Source: Lachnospira multipara LB2003
Lineage (GTDB): Bacteria > Bacillota > Clostridia > Lachnospirales > Lachnospiraceae
Length of the DNA: 64,000 nucleotides
Direction: 5' to 3'
Assembly (NCBI RefSeq): GCF_000702205.1
Contig: NZ_JNKW01000001.1
Span: 310,001 to 374,000 of the forward strand
A program made the translations under genes and the position numbers. Below, piece after piece: positions 17,194 through 26,257 of this stretch (the first letter of the stretch is position 1; each line of letters opens with the position of its first letter). The notes below the pieces were generated by a model. The model saw only the letters and a program-made list of their open reading frames with translations, was not told the DNA's origin and did not search any database.

Positions 17194-18411
17194 ATGGAAG
17201 AATTAACACTTAAATGCTTTGAAGAGGCAGCTGAAAAAGTTAAAGAAGCTACCCTTCCAACTAATTTGGTTTATAGTGAATTTTTTAGTGCAAGATCAGG
17301 TAATAAAGTTTATTTAAAGCCAGAAAATATGCAGTACACAGGTGCTTATAAGGTTAGAGGAGCCTATTATAAGATAAGCACAATGTCAGAAGAAGCAAGA
17401 AAAAAGGGCTTAATCACTGCATCAGCAGGTAATCATGCACAGGGTGTTGCCTTTGCTGCTAAGAAATATAACGTACCTGCAACAGTTGTAATGCCTACAA
17501 CAACACCGCTTATTAAAGTAAATCGTACCAAGGGATATGGCGCCGAGGTTATACTTTATGGCAATGTATATGATGAGGCATGTGAATATGCAATGAAGCT
17601 AGCTAAAGAAAAGGGACTAACATTTGTACACCCATTTGATGACTTAGAAGTAGCTACAGGACAGGGCTCAATTGCAATGGAAATTATTAAAGAGCTACCA
17701 ACAGTTGATTATATCTTAGTTCCAGTAGGTGGTGGCGGACTTGCAACAGGTGTTTCTACACTTGCTAAGTTACTTAATCCTAACATTAAGGTAATTGGTG
17801 TAGAGCCAGCAGGTGCTAACTGTTTACAAGAATCAATTAAGGCAGGTAAGGTAGTTACATTACCAGGTGTTAATACTATTGCTGATGGTACAGCAGTTAA
17901 GACACCAGGTTCAAAGCTATTCCCTTACTTAGTTAAGAACTTAGATGATATTATTACAGTTCCAGATGAAGACTTAATCGTATCATTCCTTGATATGGTA
18001 GAAAATCATAAGATGGTTGTAGAAAACTCTGGACTTCTTACTGTAGCCGCACTTAATCAATTAAATGTAAAGGATAAGAAAGTTGTTTCTATTCTTTCAG
18101 GCGGTAACATGGATGTCATTACAATGTCTTCAGTCGTACAACAAGGCTTAGTTCAAAGAAGCAGAATCTTTACAGTATCTGTTCTTTTACCAGATAAGCC
18201 AGGTGAATTAGTAAAGGTTGCAAGTATCATAGCAGATGCTAATGGTAACGTAATTAAACTAGAACATAACCAGTTTGTTTCAATCAACAGACAGACAACT
18301 GTAGAACTTAGAATAACAATTGAAGCTTATGGACACGAACATAAGAATGAAATCGTTGACAAACTAGAAAAAGCAGGTTTAAGACCTAGAATAGTAAAAG
18401 TAAATATTTAG
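17194..18411 (+). CDS. ilvA: Threonine ammonia-lyase with ACT domain
   Basis: A 405-residue PLP enzyme of the threonine dehydratase family that makes 2-oxobutanoate from threonine. The PLP lysine is in GAYKVRGAYY (Lys53), and the phosphate-binding Gly loop is VPVGGGGLATG near residue 177. A single ACT domain covers about 325-405 (VLLPDKPGELVKVASIIAD), which is the IlvA form common in Clostridia and differs from the two-ACT E. coli IlvA. The start at 17194 is chosen because AAGGAG lies just before it; the ATG at 17161 lies upstream of that SD. It is an isolated gene with its own promoter and terminator; no other branched-chain genes are present. Confidence 0.92.
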   Translation: MEELTLKCFEEAAEKVKEATLPTNLVYSEFFSARSGNKVYLKPENMQYTGAYKVRGAYYKISTMSEEARKKGLITASAGNHAQGVAFAAKKYNVPATVVMPTTTPLIKVNRTKGYGAEVILYGNVYDEACEYAMKLAKEKGLTFVHPFDDLEVATGQGSIAMEIIKELPTVDYILVPVGGGGLATGVSTLAKLLNPNIKVIGVEPAGANCLQESIKAGKVVTLPGVNTIADGTAVKTPGSKLFPYLVKNLDDIITVPDEDLIVSFLDMVENHKMVVENSGLLTVAALNQLNVKDKKVVSILSGGNMDVITMSSVVQQGLVQRSRIFTVSVLLPDKPGELVKVASIIADANGNVIKLEHNQFVSINRQTTVELRITIEAYGHEHKNEIVDKLEKAGLRPRIVKVNI

Positions 18412-18421
18412 TCTACACCCC

Positions 18422-18462
18422 CTATACTACGCAATTTAAACATTGCGTAGTATAGTTTTTTT
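18422..18462 (+). terminator. Strong terminator after ilvA
   Basis: A perfect 14-bp stem (18422-18435 with 18442-18455), loop TTAAAC, then seven T. Confidence 0.92.
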
Positions 18463-18509
18463 ATTTAAACCTTACTTTTCATGTTTTGCCTACGTCAGAA
18501 ATGTGGGGA

Positions 18510-18614
18510 AATTGAGGGGGAAGCTTATAAAATGTGGGGTAAAGCATATAAAATTGAGGGGGAAGCTTATAAAAACGTGTGGAACTTTATAAAATTGTGG
18601 GAGGAAGCTTATAA
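18510..18614 (+). repeat. Five tandem ~21-bp direct repeats
   Basis: Units start at 18510, 18531, 18552, 18573 and 18593 and are 21, 21, 21, 20 and 22 bases long. The best copies (1 and 3) are identical and begin AATTGAGGGGGAAGCTTA; each unit has a G run followed by ATAA at its end. A partial unit precedes at 18500. The 21-base step is two turns of DNA, so the units face the same side of the helix, as in iterons or multi-site regulator arrays. Confidence 0.8.
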
Positions 18615-18647
18615 TCTTCTAGAATTACAGAATATAGTATCTTAATC

Positions 18648-19031
18648 TGTGTTTTACCGTAAGGAGCGGTTTGGAAAATAATACAAGTAATTTAAGCTTA
18701 CGGTAAAACACAACAAAACATAACTTTTTTCTGTAAAGCTTCCTTTCTAAATTCAAACATGAAAATATACTTTACAGAAAAAGTCCTAAAATAGCCTCAT
18801 TTTCTGTAACAAAAATAAGCATCTAAATAATTAGAAATTTACTACTACGGTAATTCCACTACAATACAACAATTATACCGTAGTACAAAGAATTCAATAA
18901 AAGAAAAGAAGATAATGATTACGGAAATTCTAGTATTATATGACAATTTTACCGTAATGTTAAAATTCTTGTACAATTTTAGCAATTAATAATTACAGAA
19001 AATCTACTGGAATATAAGGATTTTACCGTAA
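18648..19031. repeat. Array of five spaced inverted repeats
   Basis: Five successive inverted repeats share a CCGTAA/CTGTAA-like core. IR1 has 16-bp perfect arms (18648-18663 and 18697-18712). IR2 has 13-bp perfect arms TTTTTCTGTAAAG and CTTTACAGAAAAA (18726-18738, 18770-18782). IR3 has 10-bp arms TACTACGGTA and TACCGTAGTA (18843-18852, 18876-18885). IR4 has ATTACGG and CCGTAAT (18918-18924, 18952-18958). IR5 (18993-19031) is imperfect. The loops of IR1-IR4 are 23-33 bases. Between IR1 and IR2 the arms change together. Confidence 0.75.
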
Positions 19032-19235
19032 GACCTTATGTTTAATCAAAATTTCCAACCAAAGTAACACCTTATGTCCAATCAAATTTTCCTATCAAAT
19101 TTCCAATAATAATCCCAATTCACCAAAAAAACACAAGAATTACATAAATACGACACCTTTTTAAAATATATTTTTATTATTAGCAATTGCATTTTAATAC
19201 CCATTGTAATCTCAATATTTTAAGGAGGATCGCAT

Positions 19236-21233
19236 ATGATTAACTATAATAAAAGAGGAACTTTATATGTGGCTGTATTAAGTATGAGCCTTGTACTTAC
19301 AGCCTGTAGCTCCAAGACAAAAACAGCTACTAGTCAAACAGCAGAAGCTACAACAGCTTCAAGTTCAACAAACACTACATCTGTAGCTGATACTGATTTA
19401 AATTCCCTAATATCAACTCTAGAGTCAGGGGTTAGTCTTGCATTGAATGAAAATGATACTAATACAAGTTTCGATGATTCAAGTGTAAATATAGATTTAG
19501 CAAATGTAAGCTCTAATTTAAATGGTGTAAGCTATAGCAACAATACCTTAACAATAACTAAGAAGGGAAGCTATTGTTTAAGTGGAAGTATAAATGGTCA
19601 AATTGTTATTAATCTAGAAGATAATACAGATGAGGTTCATTTAATCTTTAATGGTGTCACAATTACTAATAACGAAAGTGCACCTGTACTTATTCTTAGC
19701 GCAGATAAGGTAACAATTACACTTGCTGATAATACAGTTAACACAATTACTGATGGAGAAAGATCTAGTGATAACGAAGACTATAGTGCAGCAATTTATT
19801 CAAAAGAAGATTTAACATTTAATGGTAATGGTACATTAAATGTTAATGGAAATTATAAAGATGGCATTACAAGTAAGGATGATTTAATCTTTGTAAGTGG
19901 AATTATAAATGTAACAGCAACTGATGATGGCATTGTTGGTAAAGATTTAGTTGGAATTAATAATGGCGAATTTAATATTAGTGCTGGCGGAGATGGTATT
20001 AAATCAACAAATGATACAGATTCTACAAGGGGTTATATAATAATTGAAAATGGTAATATTGATATTACTGCTGGTAATGATGGAATCCAAGGCGAGAATT
20101 ATGTAGCAATTAACAACGGTAACATCAATATAAAAACAGGCAATGGAGCAAGTAATTCAAGTGTAAGCCATTCATCTACTGATTTTGGATTTAGGGCTGC
20201 TATGGGAAATAGTCAAAATGCTATGGGAAATAATCAAGCAGCTATGGGACATGGTCAAAATGCAGCAAGTGCAAATACAGGAAATAACTCTAATGCAAAC
20301 TCTGCTAGCACAGACACAAACACAAACACAGATACAAACACAGACACAAGCACAGATACTGAAAGCTTAAAGGGTATAAAGGCAACTAATGTAGTTATTT
20401 GCTTTTCTGGTACAATAAATATAGATTCTGAAGATGATGGAGTTCATACAGATGGTGCAGTAATAATTAAAGATGGGACATTTAATATAGCTTCAGGCGA
20501 CGATGGAATTCACGCTGATTCATTAATAAAAGTAGATGGTGGAAACATTAATATTACAAAATCTTACGAAGGACTTGAAAGTACTGCAATTGAAATAAAT
20601 GGCGGCAGCGTAAAAATCACATCAGAAGACGATGGTATGAATGCATCCGATGGTCAAACAAATACAATCGGATATGGAAATACCTCAAATAGCCAATCAA
20701 CTGCTGTATCATTAGTTATTAATGCTGGTAATGTATATGTAAATTCAACAGGCGATGGTTTAGATTCTAATGGAACAATGACAATAAATGGTGGCGAAAT
20801 AATAGTTGAGGGACCAACAAGCAATGATAATACAGCACTTGATTTTGATTCCTCACTTACAATAAATGGCGGAACTTTAATGGCCTTTGGCTCGAACGGA
20901 ATGATTGAAACCCCTACTAGTGCAACAAATGGAGCCGCATTAATTCTTACAGGTTCAGGCTCAAGTAACCAGGAATTTAGCTTAAAAGACTCAAGTGGAA
21001 ATACAATACTTAACTACACACCAAGCAAATCTTATCAGGCAGTAATCTGCTACTCACAAAATATAAGTCAGGGAAGTACATACACATACACAATAGGCCA
21101 GGGCTCTGAAAGTGTAACAGTTACTAGTGCAGTAACATCAACAGCAAATACATCTGGCTTTGGTGCTCAAAAAGGTGGTAACATGGGTCAAATGCCTGAA
21201 AGTGCTAATCAAGGAAGAAACGCTTATAAATAA
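19236..21233 (+). CDS. Carbohydrate-binding domain-containing lipoprotein (DUF4353-like)
   Basis: A 665-residue exported lipoprotein: a hydrophobic signal segment ends in the lipobox LTAC (Cys24), followed by a Ser/Thr/Ala linker. The body (residues about 90-620) is built of short beta-strand repeats with recurring DDGI, DGIH and GDGI turns and ITING-type strands, as in the DUF4353 family predicted to form a right-handed beta-helix. Residues about 322-342 are three copies of a seven-residue unit AMGNxQx, followed by an Asn/Thr/Asp low-complexity stretch rich in DTNT. SD is AAGGAGG. Cell-surface carbohydrate or adhesion roles are suggested by the family; not proven. Confidence 0.75.
   Translation: MINYNKRGTLYVAVLSMSLVLTACSSKTKTATSQTAEATTASSSTNTTSVADTDLNSLISTLESGVSLALNENDTNTSFDDSSVNIDLANVSSNLNGVSYSNNTLTITKKGSYCLSGSINGQIVINLEDNTDEVHLIFNGVTITNNESAPVLILSADKVTITLADNTVNTITDGERSSDNEDYSAAIYSKEDLTFNGNGTLNVNGNYKDGITSKDDLIFVSGIINVTATDDGIVGKDLVGINNGEFNISAGGDGIKSTNDTDSTRGYIIIENGNIDITAGNDGIQGENYVAINNGNINIKTGNGASNSSVSHSSTDFGFRAAMGNSQNAMGNNQAAMGHGQNAASANTGNNSNANSASTDTNTNTDTNTDTSTDTESLKGIKATNVVICFSGTINIDSEDDGVHTDGAVIIKDGTFNIASGDDGIHADSLIKVDGGNINITKSYEGLESTAIEINGGSVKITSEDDGMNASDGQTNTIGYGNTSNSQSTAVSLVINAGNVYVNSTGDGLDSNGTMTINGGEIIVEGPTSNDNTALDFDSSLTINGGTLMAFGSNGMIETPTSATNGAALILTGSGSSNQEFSLKDSSGNTILNYTPSKSYQAVICYSQNISQGSTYTYTIGQGSESVTVTSAVTSTANTSGFGAQKGGNMGQMPESANQGRNAYK
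20199..20261 (+). repeat. Three 21-bp coding tandem repeats plus Asp/Thr microsatellite
   Basis: Units at 20199, 20220 and 20241 begin GCTATGGGA and encode AMGNSQN, AMGNNQA and AMGHGQN. About 50 bases downstream a hexamer-like tract (20307-20360) encodes alternating Thr with Asp/Asn/Ser. Both can change length in frame. Confidence 0.8.
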
Positions 21234-21282
21234 AAAAACTTAAAACAGCTTCTAAATATATAAAAAATGTTATATACTTTAA

Positions 21283-21313
21283 GGGATGGCAATTTGCCAT
21301 CCCAATTTTTATA
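21283..21313 (+). terminator. Terminator after the lipoprotein gene
   Basis: Stem GGGATGGC (21283-21290) with GCCATCCC (21296-21303), followed by AATTTTT. Confidence 0.8.
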
Positions 21314-21325
21314 TTAGGGGGAAAC

Positions 21326-22648
21326 ATGAAAAACAAAGAAAATATTGACGTTAGAAAATATTTAGGCATGTCCTTTGCTTTAGCACTTGCACTAATAATA
21401 GCAATGATCTTCTTTTTTGCCATTGATAAAATAAGTGCTGTATCTAAATTTTTTAATGGTATAGTTAAAACCTTAATGCCATTTTTAATCGGAGGATGTC
21501 TAGCCTATATAATATGCCCGATGGTAAATATATTATATAAGCTATATTTAAAGCTATTTTCTAAAGTCTTTAAAAAAGCATCTGAAGAAAAAAGAAATTC
21601 CTATGCTAATTCCTTTAGCATATATTCAGGAATAATAATTGCCATATTAACTTTGCTATTTATTGTAATTATGATTATTCCAAACCTAGCAAAAAGTGTA
21701 ATTAGAATTATACAGTTAATGCCAGATGCAATACAAAGACTAATCAATTTTTTAGAGCACACCATAAAGTCCAATGATTATATTGCAAAAAACTCAGAAT
21801 TAATCATTAATAAAGGCTATGATTATGCTATGGATTTTCTTAATACTAACGTAATAGGAAATATAAATAATATCATAACTAACCTAACATCAGGATTTTT
21901 AGGTGTATTTAGCCTTATTTTTAATATATTAATTGGCTTTATAGTTGCAATTTACCTTCTCTTTATGAGAAAAAAACTTGCAAGACAAGGCAAAATGATA
22001 ATTTATAGCATAGCCAATGAAAAAGAAGCTGATTCAATTATGGATGAAATTGAATTTGTAGATAAGATTTTTTCAGGCTTTATAACAGGTAAAATATTAG
22101 ATGCTGTTGTAATAGCCATAATATGCTACTTTTTATTGTTGCTTTACAGACTATTTAATCCAAATGTTGAGGTCATGAACGAAGTAATGATAGCTGTAAT
22201 TGTTGGTATTTTTAATGTAATACCATTCTTTGGCTGGTACGTAGCGTGGATCATCGGATTTTTACTATGTTTAATTGTAAATCCTGGACAGGCAATATAT
22301 TTCCTAATATTTAATTTCATCCTACAACAAGTAGATGGTAATATAATAGGACCACGTATTCTAGGTGATAACACCGGTATCTCAGGATTTTGGGTATTGT
22401 TTGCAATCCTTTTGTTTGGCCATATATGGGGATTTTTTGGAATGTTAATAGGAGTACCTGTATTTGCCGTAGCATATCACTTTATTAAAAAAGCTATATT
22501 TAGAGGCCTTTTAAAGAAGGGCCAGTTTAAAATGGCAGTGGACTATGAAAAGGATTACGCCAAAAAGGAAAGTGAAAAATTCACAGAAAAAATGAAGGCA
22601 ACATACGAAAGAATAAAAGAAGAACGTCAAAAAGACGATTCTGAATAA
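21326..22648 (+). CDS. AI-2E family transporter
   Basis: A 440-residue polytopic membrane protein of the AI-2E/PerM family. Hydrophobic segments occur near residues 12-35, 42-62, 95-118, 190-215, 250-275, 282-310 and 315-360, and the family motif VDGNIIGPRILGDNTGISGFWVL lies near residue 335. The C-terminus is a charged Lys/Glu-rich tail. Relatives export AI-2 or act as ion antiporters, so the substrate is open. It has an SD AGGGGG and follows a terminator. Confidence 0.85.
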   Translation: MKNKENIDVRKYLGMSFALALALIIAMIFFFAIDKISAVSKFFNGIVKTLMPFLIGGCLAYIICPMVNILYKLYLKLFSKVFKKASEEKRNSYANSFSIYSGIIIAILTLLFIVIMIIPNLAKSVIRIIQLMPDAIQRLINFLEHTIKSNDYIAKNSELIINKGYDYAMDFLNTNVIGNINNIITNLTSGFLGVFSLIFNILIGFIVAIYLLFMRKKLARQGKMIIYSIANEKEADSIMDEIEFVDKIFSGFITGKILDAVVIAIICYFLLLLYRLFNPNVEVMNEVMIAVIVGIFNVIPFFGWYVAWIIGFLLCLIVNPGQAIYFLIFNFILQQVDGNIIGPRILGDNTGISGFWVLFAILLFGHIWGFFGMLIGVPVFAVAYHFIKKAIFRGLLKKGQFKMAVDYEKDYAKKESEKFTEKMKATYERIKEERQKDDSE

Positions 22649-22657
22649 AAAAAATAT

Positions 22658-22683
22658 CCTGTCAAGCTTTTTTACTTGACAGA
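22658..22683. other. Hairpin before ylxM containing the -35 element
   Basis: CTGTCAAG (22659-22666) pairs with CTTGACAG (22675-22682). T runs exist only on the minus-strand side. The right arm supplies the -35 hexamer of the next promoter. Confidence 0.6.
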
Positions 22684-22704
22684 AAAAAAGCTATATGATA
22701 TTCT
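22676..22704 (+). promoter_or_regulatory. Promoter for ylxM-ffh-rpsP-khpA
   Basis: TTGACA (22676-22681), 17-base spacer, TATTCT (22699-22704), about 50 bases before ylxM. Confidence 0.6.
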
Positions 22705-22755
22705 ATTTGAGGTTTGATTTTTAGAACCTAGATTTGTACATAAAGGTAAGGAATT

Positions 22756-23100
22756 ATGGAGAAGATAGTCGAGCAAGCTCTTCTATATGACTTTTATGGA
22801 GAGTTACTAAATGAACATCAGAAACAAGTTTACGAAGATGCAATTTTTAATGATTTATCATTTAGTGAGATTGCTGATGAATATGGTATCTCTAGACAGG
22901 GAGTTTTTGATTTAATTAAGAGAGTTAATAAGACCCTTCTTAATTATGAATCCAAACTTCACCTTATTGAAAAATTTCAAGAGACAAAAACAAAGGTTGC
23001 AAGAATAGATTCTTTAGCTGACTCTTATCTTGAATCTAAAGATGAGAGATTAATTAATGATATTAAGCAAATATCAAAAGAAATACTAGAAGAATTTTAG
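22756..23100 (+). CDS. ylxM: SRP-associated HTH protein YlxM
   Basis: A 114-residue sigma-factor-like helix-turn-helix protein ([21 protein letters not shown], then [22 protein letters not shown] at about residues 34-55). YlxM is encoded just before ffh in Firmicutes and acts as an SRP cofactor in streptococci. Spacing to ffh is nine bases, with the ffh SD AGAGGTG overlapping its stop. Confidence 0.93.
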   Translation: MEKIVEQALLYDFYGELLNEHQKQVYEDAIFNDLSFSEIADEYGISRQGVFDLIKRVNKTLLNYESKLHLIEKFQETKTKVARIDSLADSYLESKDERLINDIKQISKEILEEF

Positions 23101-23109
23101 AGGTGTTAC

Positions 23110-24462
23110 ATGGCATTTGATAGTCTTTCAGATAAACTACAGAATGTATTTAAGAACCTTAGAAGTAAAGGTCGCTTAACAGAAAGTGATGTTAAGGCAG
23201 CACTTAAAGAAGTTAAGATGGCATTGCTTGAAGCAGATGTTAACTTCAAGGTAGTTAAAAATTTTATTAAGTCTGTTGAAGAAAGAGCAGTTGGACAGGA
23301 TGTTTTAACAAGCTTAACTCCTGGTCAGATGGTAATTAAGATAGTTAACGAAGAAATGGTTAACTTAATGGGTTCTGAAACAACAGAAATTAAACTAAAT
23401 AGCGGCAATGAATTAACTGTTATTATGATGGTTGGTTTACAGGGTGCTGGTAAGACAACAACAACTGCTAAACTAGCAGGTAAATTCAAGGCTAAGGGCA
23501 AGAAGCCACTCCTTGTAGCTTGTGATGTGTATAGACCAGCAGCTGTTGAACAGTTAACAGTTAATGCTAAGAAACAGGATGTTCCAATTTTTTCAATGGG
23601 AACTAATGTAAAGCCTGTGGATATTGCTAAAGCTGCTATTAATCATGCTAAAGATAATAACTTAAATGTTGTTATTTTAGATACAGCCGGTAGACTTCAT
23701 GTTGATGAAGACATGATGAACGAATTAGTAGAGATTAAAGAGAACGTAAGCGTTGATCAGACAATCTTAGTTGTTGATGCAATGACAGGTCAGGATGCTG
23801 TTAATGTTTCTTCTTCATTTGATGAAAAGATTGGTATTGACGGTGTTATTCTTACTAAATTAGACGGCGATACAAGAGGTGGTGCTGCTCTTTCAATTAA
23901 GGCAGTTACTGGAAAGCCTATCCTTTATGCAGGTATGGGCGAGAAGCTTTCTGATCTAGAGCAATTTTATCCAGACAGAATGGCTAGTAGAATCCTAGGA
24001 ATGGGCGATGTGCTTACTTTAATCGAGAAGGCAGAAGCACAGATAGATGCCACAAAGGCTAAGGAGATGGAGAATAAAATCAAAAAAGCCGAATTTGACT
24101 TTAATGATTTCCTTGATTCCATGGACCAGATTAGTAACTTAGGAGGTATCTCTTCGATTCTTGGAATGCTACCTGGAATGGGTCTTGGCAGTAAGATGAA
24201 AGATGTTTCAATCGATGAGAATGAAGCAGAAGCTAACTTAAAAAAGACCAGGGCAATTATACAATCAATGACTGAGAAGGAAAGAAAGAATCCAGATATT
24301 CTTAATCCTTCAAGAAAGAACAGAATCGCTAAGGGCGCAGGCGTTAACATTGCAGAAGTCAATCGTCTTGTTAAGCAATTTGAGCAGATGAAGAAGATGA
24401 TGAAGCAGATGCCTGGAATGATGAAAGGTGGTAAAAAGGGTCGATTTAGATTACCTTTTTAA
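23110..24462 (+). CDS. ffh: Signal recognition particle GTPase Ffh
   Basis: A 450-residue SRP54-type GTPase of normal length. The N domain is followed by G1 GLQGAGKTTTT near residue 107, ACDVYRPAAVEQL near 137, G3 DTAGRLH near 190 and G4 TKLDGDTRGG near 246. The Met-rich M domain (about 300-450) ends in KKMMKQMPGMM and binds SRP RNA and signal sequences. It works with FtsY (16.2 kb). Confidence 0.97.
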   Translation: MAFDSLSDKLQNVFKNLRSKGRLTESDVKAALKEVKMALLEADVNFKVVKNFIKSVEERAVGQDVLTSLTPGQMVIKIVNEEMVNLMGSETTEIKLNSGNELTVIMMVGLQGAGKTTTTAKLAGKFKAKGKKPLLVACDVYRPAAVEQLTVNAKKQDVPIFSMGTNVKPVDIAKAAINHAKDNNLNVVILDTAGRLHVDEDMMNELVEIKENVSVDQTILVVDAMTGQDAVNVSSSFDEKIGIDGVILTKLDGDTRGGAALSIKAVTGKPILYAGMGEKLSDLEQFYPDRMASRILGMGDVLTLIEKAEAQIDATKAKEMENKIKKAEFDFNDFLDSMDQISNLGGISSILGMLPGMGLGSKMKDVSIDENEAEANLKKTRAIIQSMTEKERKNPDILNPSRKNRIAKGAGVNIAEVNRLVKQFEQMKKMMKQMPGMMKGGKKGRFRLPF

Positions 24463-24498
24463 CATATATCAGCAATTAATTTAGGAGGTGAAATTTAA

Positions 24499-24741
24499 AT
24501 GGTAAAGATTAGATTAAAGAGATTAGGTGAGAAGAAGTCTCCTTTCTATAGAGTAATCGTAGCAGATTCAAGATCTCCAAGAAACGGTAGATTCATTGAT
24601 CAGATTGGTACTTATGATCCTAATTATGAACCAGCTAAGATTAACATCGATGCTGAAGCTGCTAAGAAGTGGTTAGCTAACGGCGCTCAGCCAACAGAAG
24701 TAGTTAGCAAGCTTTTCAAGGCTGCTGGCATCGAAAAGTAA
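24499..24741 (+). CDS. rpsP: Ribosomal protein bS16
   Basis: An 80-residue bS16 beginning [43 protein letters not shown] is strong. It follows ffh and precedes khpA, the normal order. Confidence 0.97.
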   Translation: MVKIRLKRLGEKKSPFYRVIVADSRSPRNGRFIDQIGTYDPNYEPAKINIDAEAAKKWLANGAQPTEVVSKLFKAAGIEK

Positions 24742-24766
24742 TTGACTAGTAGTGGAGGTGTGGTCT

Positions 24767-24997
24767 ATGAAAGAATTAGTAGAAATTATCGCTAAAGCGC
24801 TAGTTGATAATCCAGATGAGGTTGTAGTAACTGAAACAGAAAAAGATAAGGCTATTATAGTTGATTTAAAGGTTGCTTCATCTGATATGGGTAAAGTAAT
24901 CGGTAAGTCAGGCAGAATAGCTAAGTCTATTAGAGCTGTTGTATCAGCTGCTGCACAGAAAACCGACAAAAAGGTTATAGTCGAAATTGACAACTAG
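24767..24997 (+). CDS. khpA: KH-domain RNA-binding protein KhpA
   Basis: A 76-residue single KH-domain protein (YlqC type). The GxxG loop is VIGKSGRIAKSIR at about residues 44-56. KhpA partners with KhpB/Jag in cell elongation control in Firmicutes. ATG 24767 is chosen because GGAGGTG precedes it; the upstream GTG at 24752 lacks an SD. Confidence 0.93.
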   Translation: MKELVEIIAKALVDNPDEVVVTETEKDKAIIVDLKVASSDMGKVIGKSGRIAKSIRAVVSAAAQKTDKKVIVEIDN

Positions 24998-25013
24998 TTA
25001 ATGGAGAACTTTT

Positions 25014-25051
25014 GAGAGAAGTTGGGAATTCCCTAATTTCTCTCTTTTTTT
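25014..25051 (+). terminator. Terminator after khpA
   Basis: Stem GAGAGAAGTTGGG with CCCTAATTTCTCTC (one bulge, G-U pairs), loop AATT, then a long T run. Confidence 0.88.
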
Positions 25052-25129
25052 ATAGTTATCATATTGTAAACTATTTAATTTTTTATTAAAATTAGACTTG
25101 TTATTTTTATTAAAAAATGGAGGCTTAAC

Positions 25130-26257
25130 TTGAAAATTATACACTGTGCTGACTTGCATTTGGATTCATCCCTTAATACTAATTTCGATGAACGCCAAAG
25201 CAAGGAGAGAAAGCTAGAACTTATAAATACATTTGAGAGGTTGCTTCGTTACGCAGATGAAAACCTAGTTGATGCAATAATTATAGCCGGTGATTTATTT
25301 GATACACCTAATGTTAGCAAAAGCGTTAAAAATATTGTTATTGACGGAATAACACGTTTAAAAGATATTGATTTTTACTATCTTAAGGGTAATCACGACG
25401 AATATAATATCTTTGATGAAATGAGAAATATACCAGAGAATTTGCATCTGTTTGATGATAAATGGAAGACTTACACAGCCTTTACTACTAAGGATTTTGA
25501 TATTACCATAACTGGTAAGGAGCTTAATTCTAAGAAAATTTCCTTTAATGCAGATAAACTTGAACTTGATCAATTTGATATAAATATTGTAACCCTTCAT
25601 GGACAAATCTCTGATTATGAGCAAAAGGCAGACCCTACAGTAATCCCATTAAATAAGCTAATGGGGAAAAATATTGATTATCTAGCTCTAGGACACATTC
25701 ATTCCTACCAAGAAGGAAAACTTGGAGCACGAGGCGAATATGCCTATTGTGGAGCCCTTGAAGGACGAGGATTTGACGAAATTGGTCCTAAGGGCTTTGT
25801 ATTACTAAATATAAACGAGGAAAACAAAGAGATAACAAAGACCTTTGTTCCCTTTGCTAAGAGAGTTATTGAGGAAATCTGGGTAGACATAACAGATGCG
25901 AGTACTACTCTAGAAGTGATTGATTTAATAAATGAGGGAATTAATGAAACTACAGTAACAGAGAACAATATATTAAAAATAGTTCTTGCGGGAGAAATCC
26001 TTGTGGAATCAGATATTAATTTAGAGGTAATAAGTAGGCATTTTAACAATTGCTATTACTGCGTAAAAATAGTAAATGATACTAGATTTAAGCTTAATTA
26101 TAGCGACTATGCCCATGAAGAATCACTAAAAGGGGAATTTGTAAGAGAAGTTGCTAACGACAGCAGCCTTTCAAACGAAGAAAAACTAAACATTATAAAC
26201 ATTGGCATAAAAGCGCTAAGTAACGAATTAGGAAGGCAAGATTATGAGATTAATTAA
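25130..26257 (+). CDS. Metallophosphoesterase of the SbcD/Mre11 type (YhaO-like)
   Basis: A 375-residue calcineurin-like exonuclease of the SbcD/YhaO family. Metal-binding motifs in order are HCADLHLDS (residues 5-13), AGDLFDTPN (about 50), LKGNHDE (about 86), VTLHGQISD (about 148) and LGHIHSYQE (about 186). It starts at a TTG with TGGAGG six bases upstream. It overlaps the next gene, an SbcC/YhaN-like ATPase, by 14 bases. The pair probably acts on DNA ends. Its placement next to khpA and before rimM is unusual. Confidence 0.88.
   Translation: MKIIHCADLHLDSSLNTNFDERQSKERKLELINTFERLLRYADENLVDAIIIAGDLFDTPNVSKSVKNIVIDGITRLKDIDFYYLKGNHDEYNIFDEMRNIPENLHLFDDKWKTYTAFTTKDFDITITGKELNSKKISFNADKLELDQFDINIVTLHGQISDYEQKADPTVIPLNKLMGKNIDYLALGHIHSYQEGKLGARGEYAYCGALEGRGFDEIGPKGFVLLNINEENKEITKTFVPFAKRVIEEIWVDITDASTTLEVIDLINEGINETTVTENNILKIVLAGEILVESDINLEVISRHFNNCYYCVKIVNDTRFKLNYSDYAHEESLKGEFVREVANDSSLSNEEKLNIINIGIKALSNELGRQDYEIN

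Larger units (their letters stand above)
18463..19235. other. Long non-coding region between ilvA and the lipoprotein gene
   Basis: No credible gene was found on either strand. The region contains, in order, the five 21-bp tandem repeats, the five inverted repeats, and two 24-bp direct copies with three mismatches (19033-19056 and 19069-19092, both beginning ACCTTATGT), followed by a third partial copy. The last 100 bases before the lipoprotein gene are very AT-rich and presumably hold its promoter, but no clear -35/-10 pair can be picked. Confidence 0.7.

Noticed and set aside
18510-18614. CRISPR or replication origin
   Set aside because: Units are directly adjacent with no spacers; no rep or dnaA gene or clear DnaA boxes are near, so an origin call is not supported.
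22658-22690. Terminator for the AI-2E transporter gene
   Set aside because: The hairpin is followed by A, not T, on the + strand; it would terminate only minus-strand transcripts, for which there is no gene.
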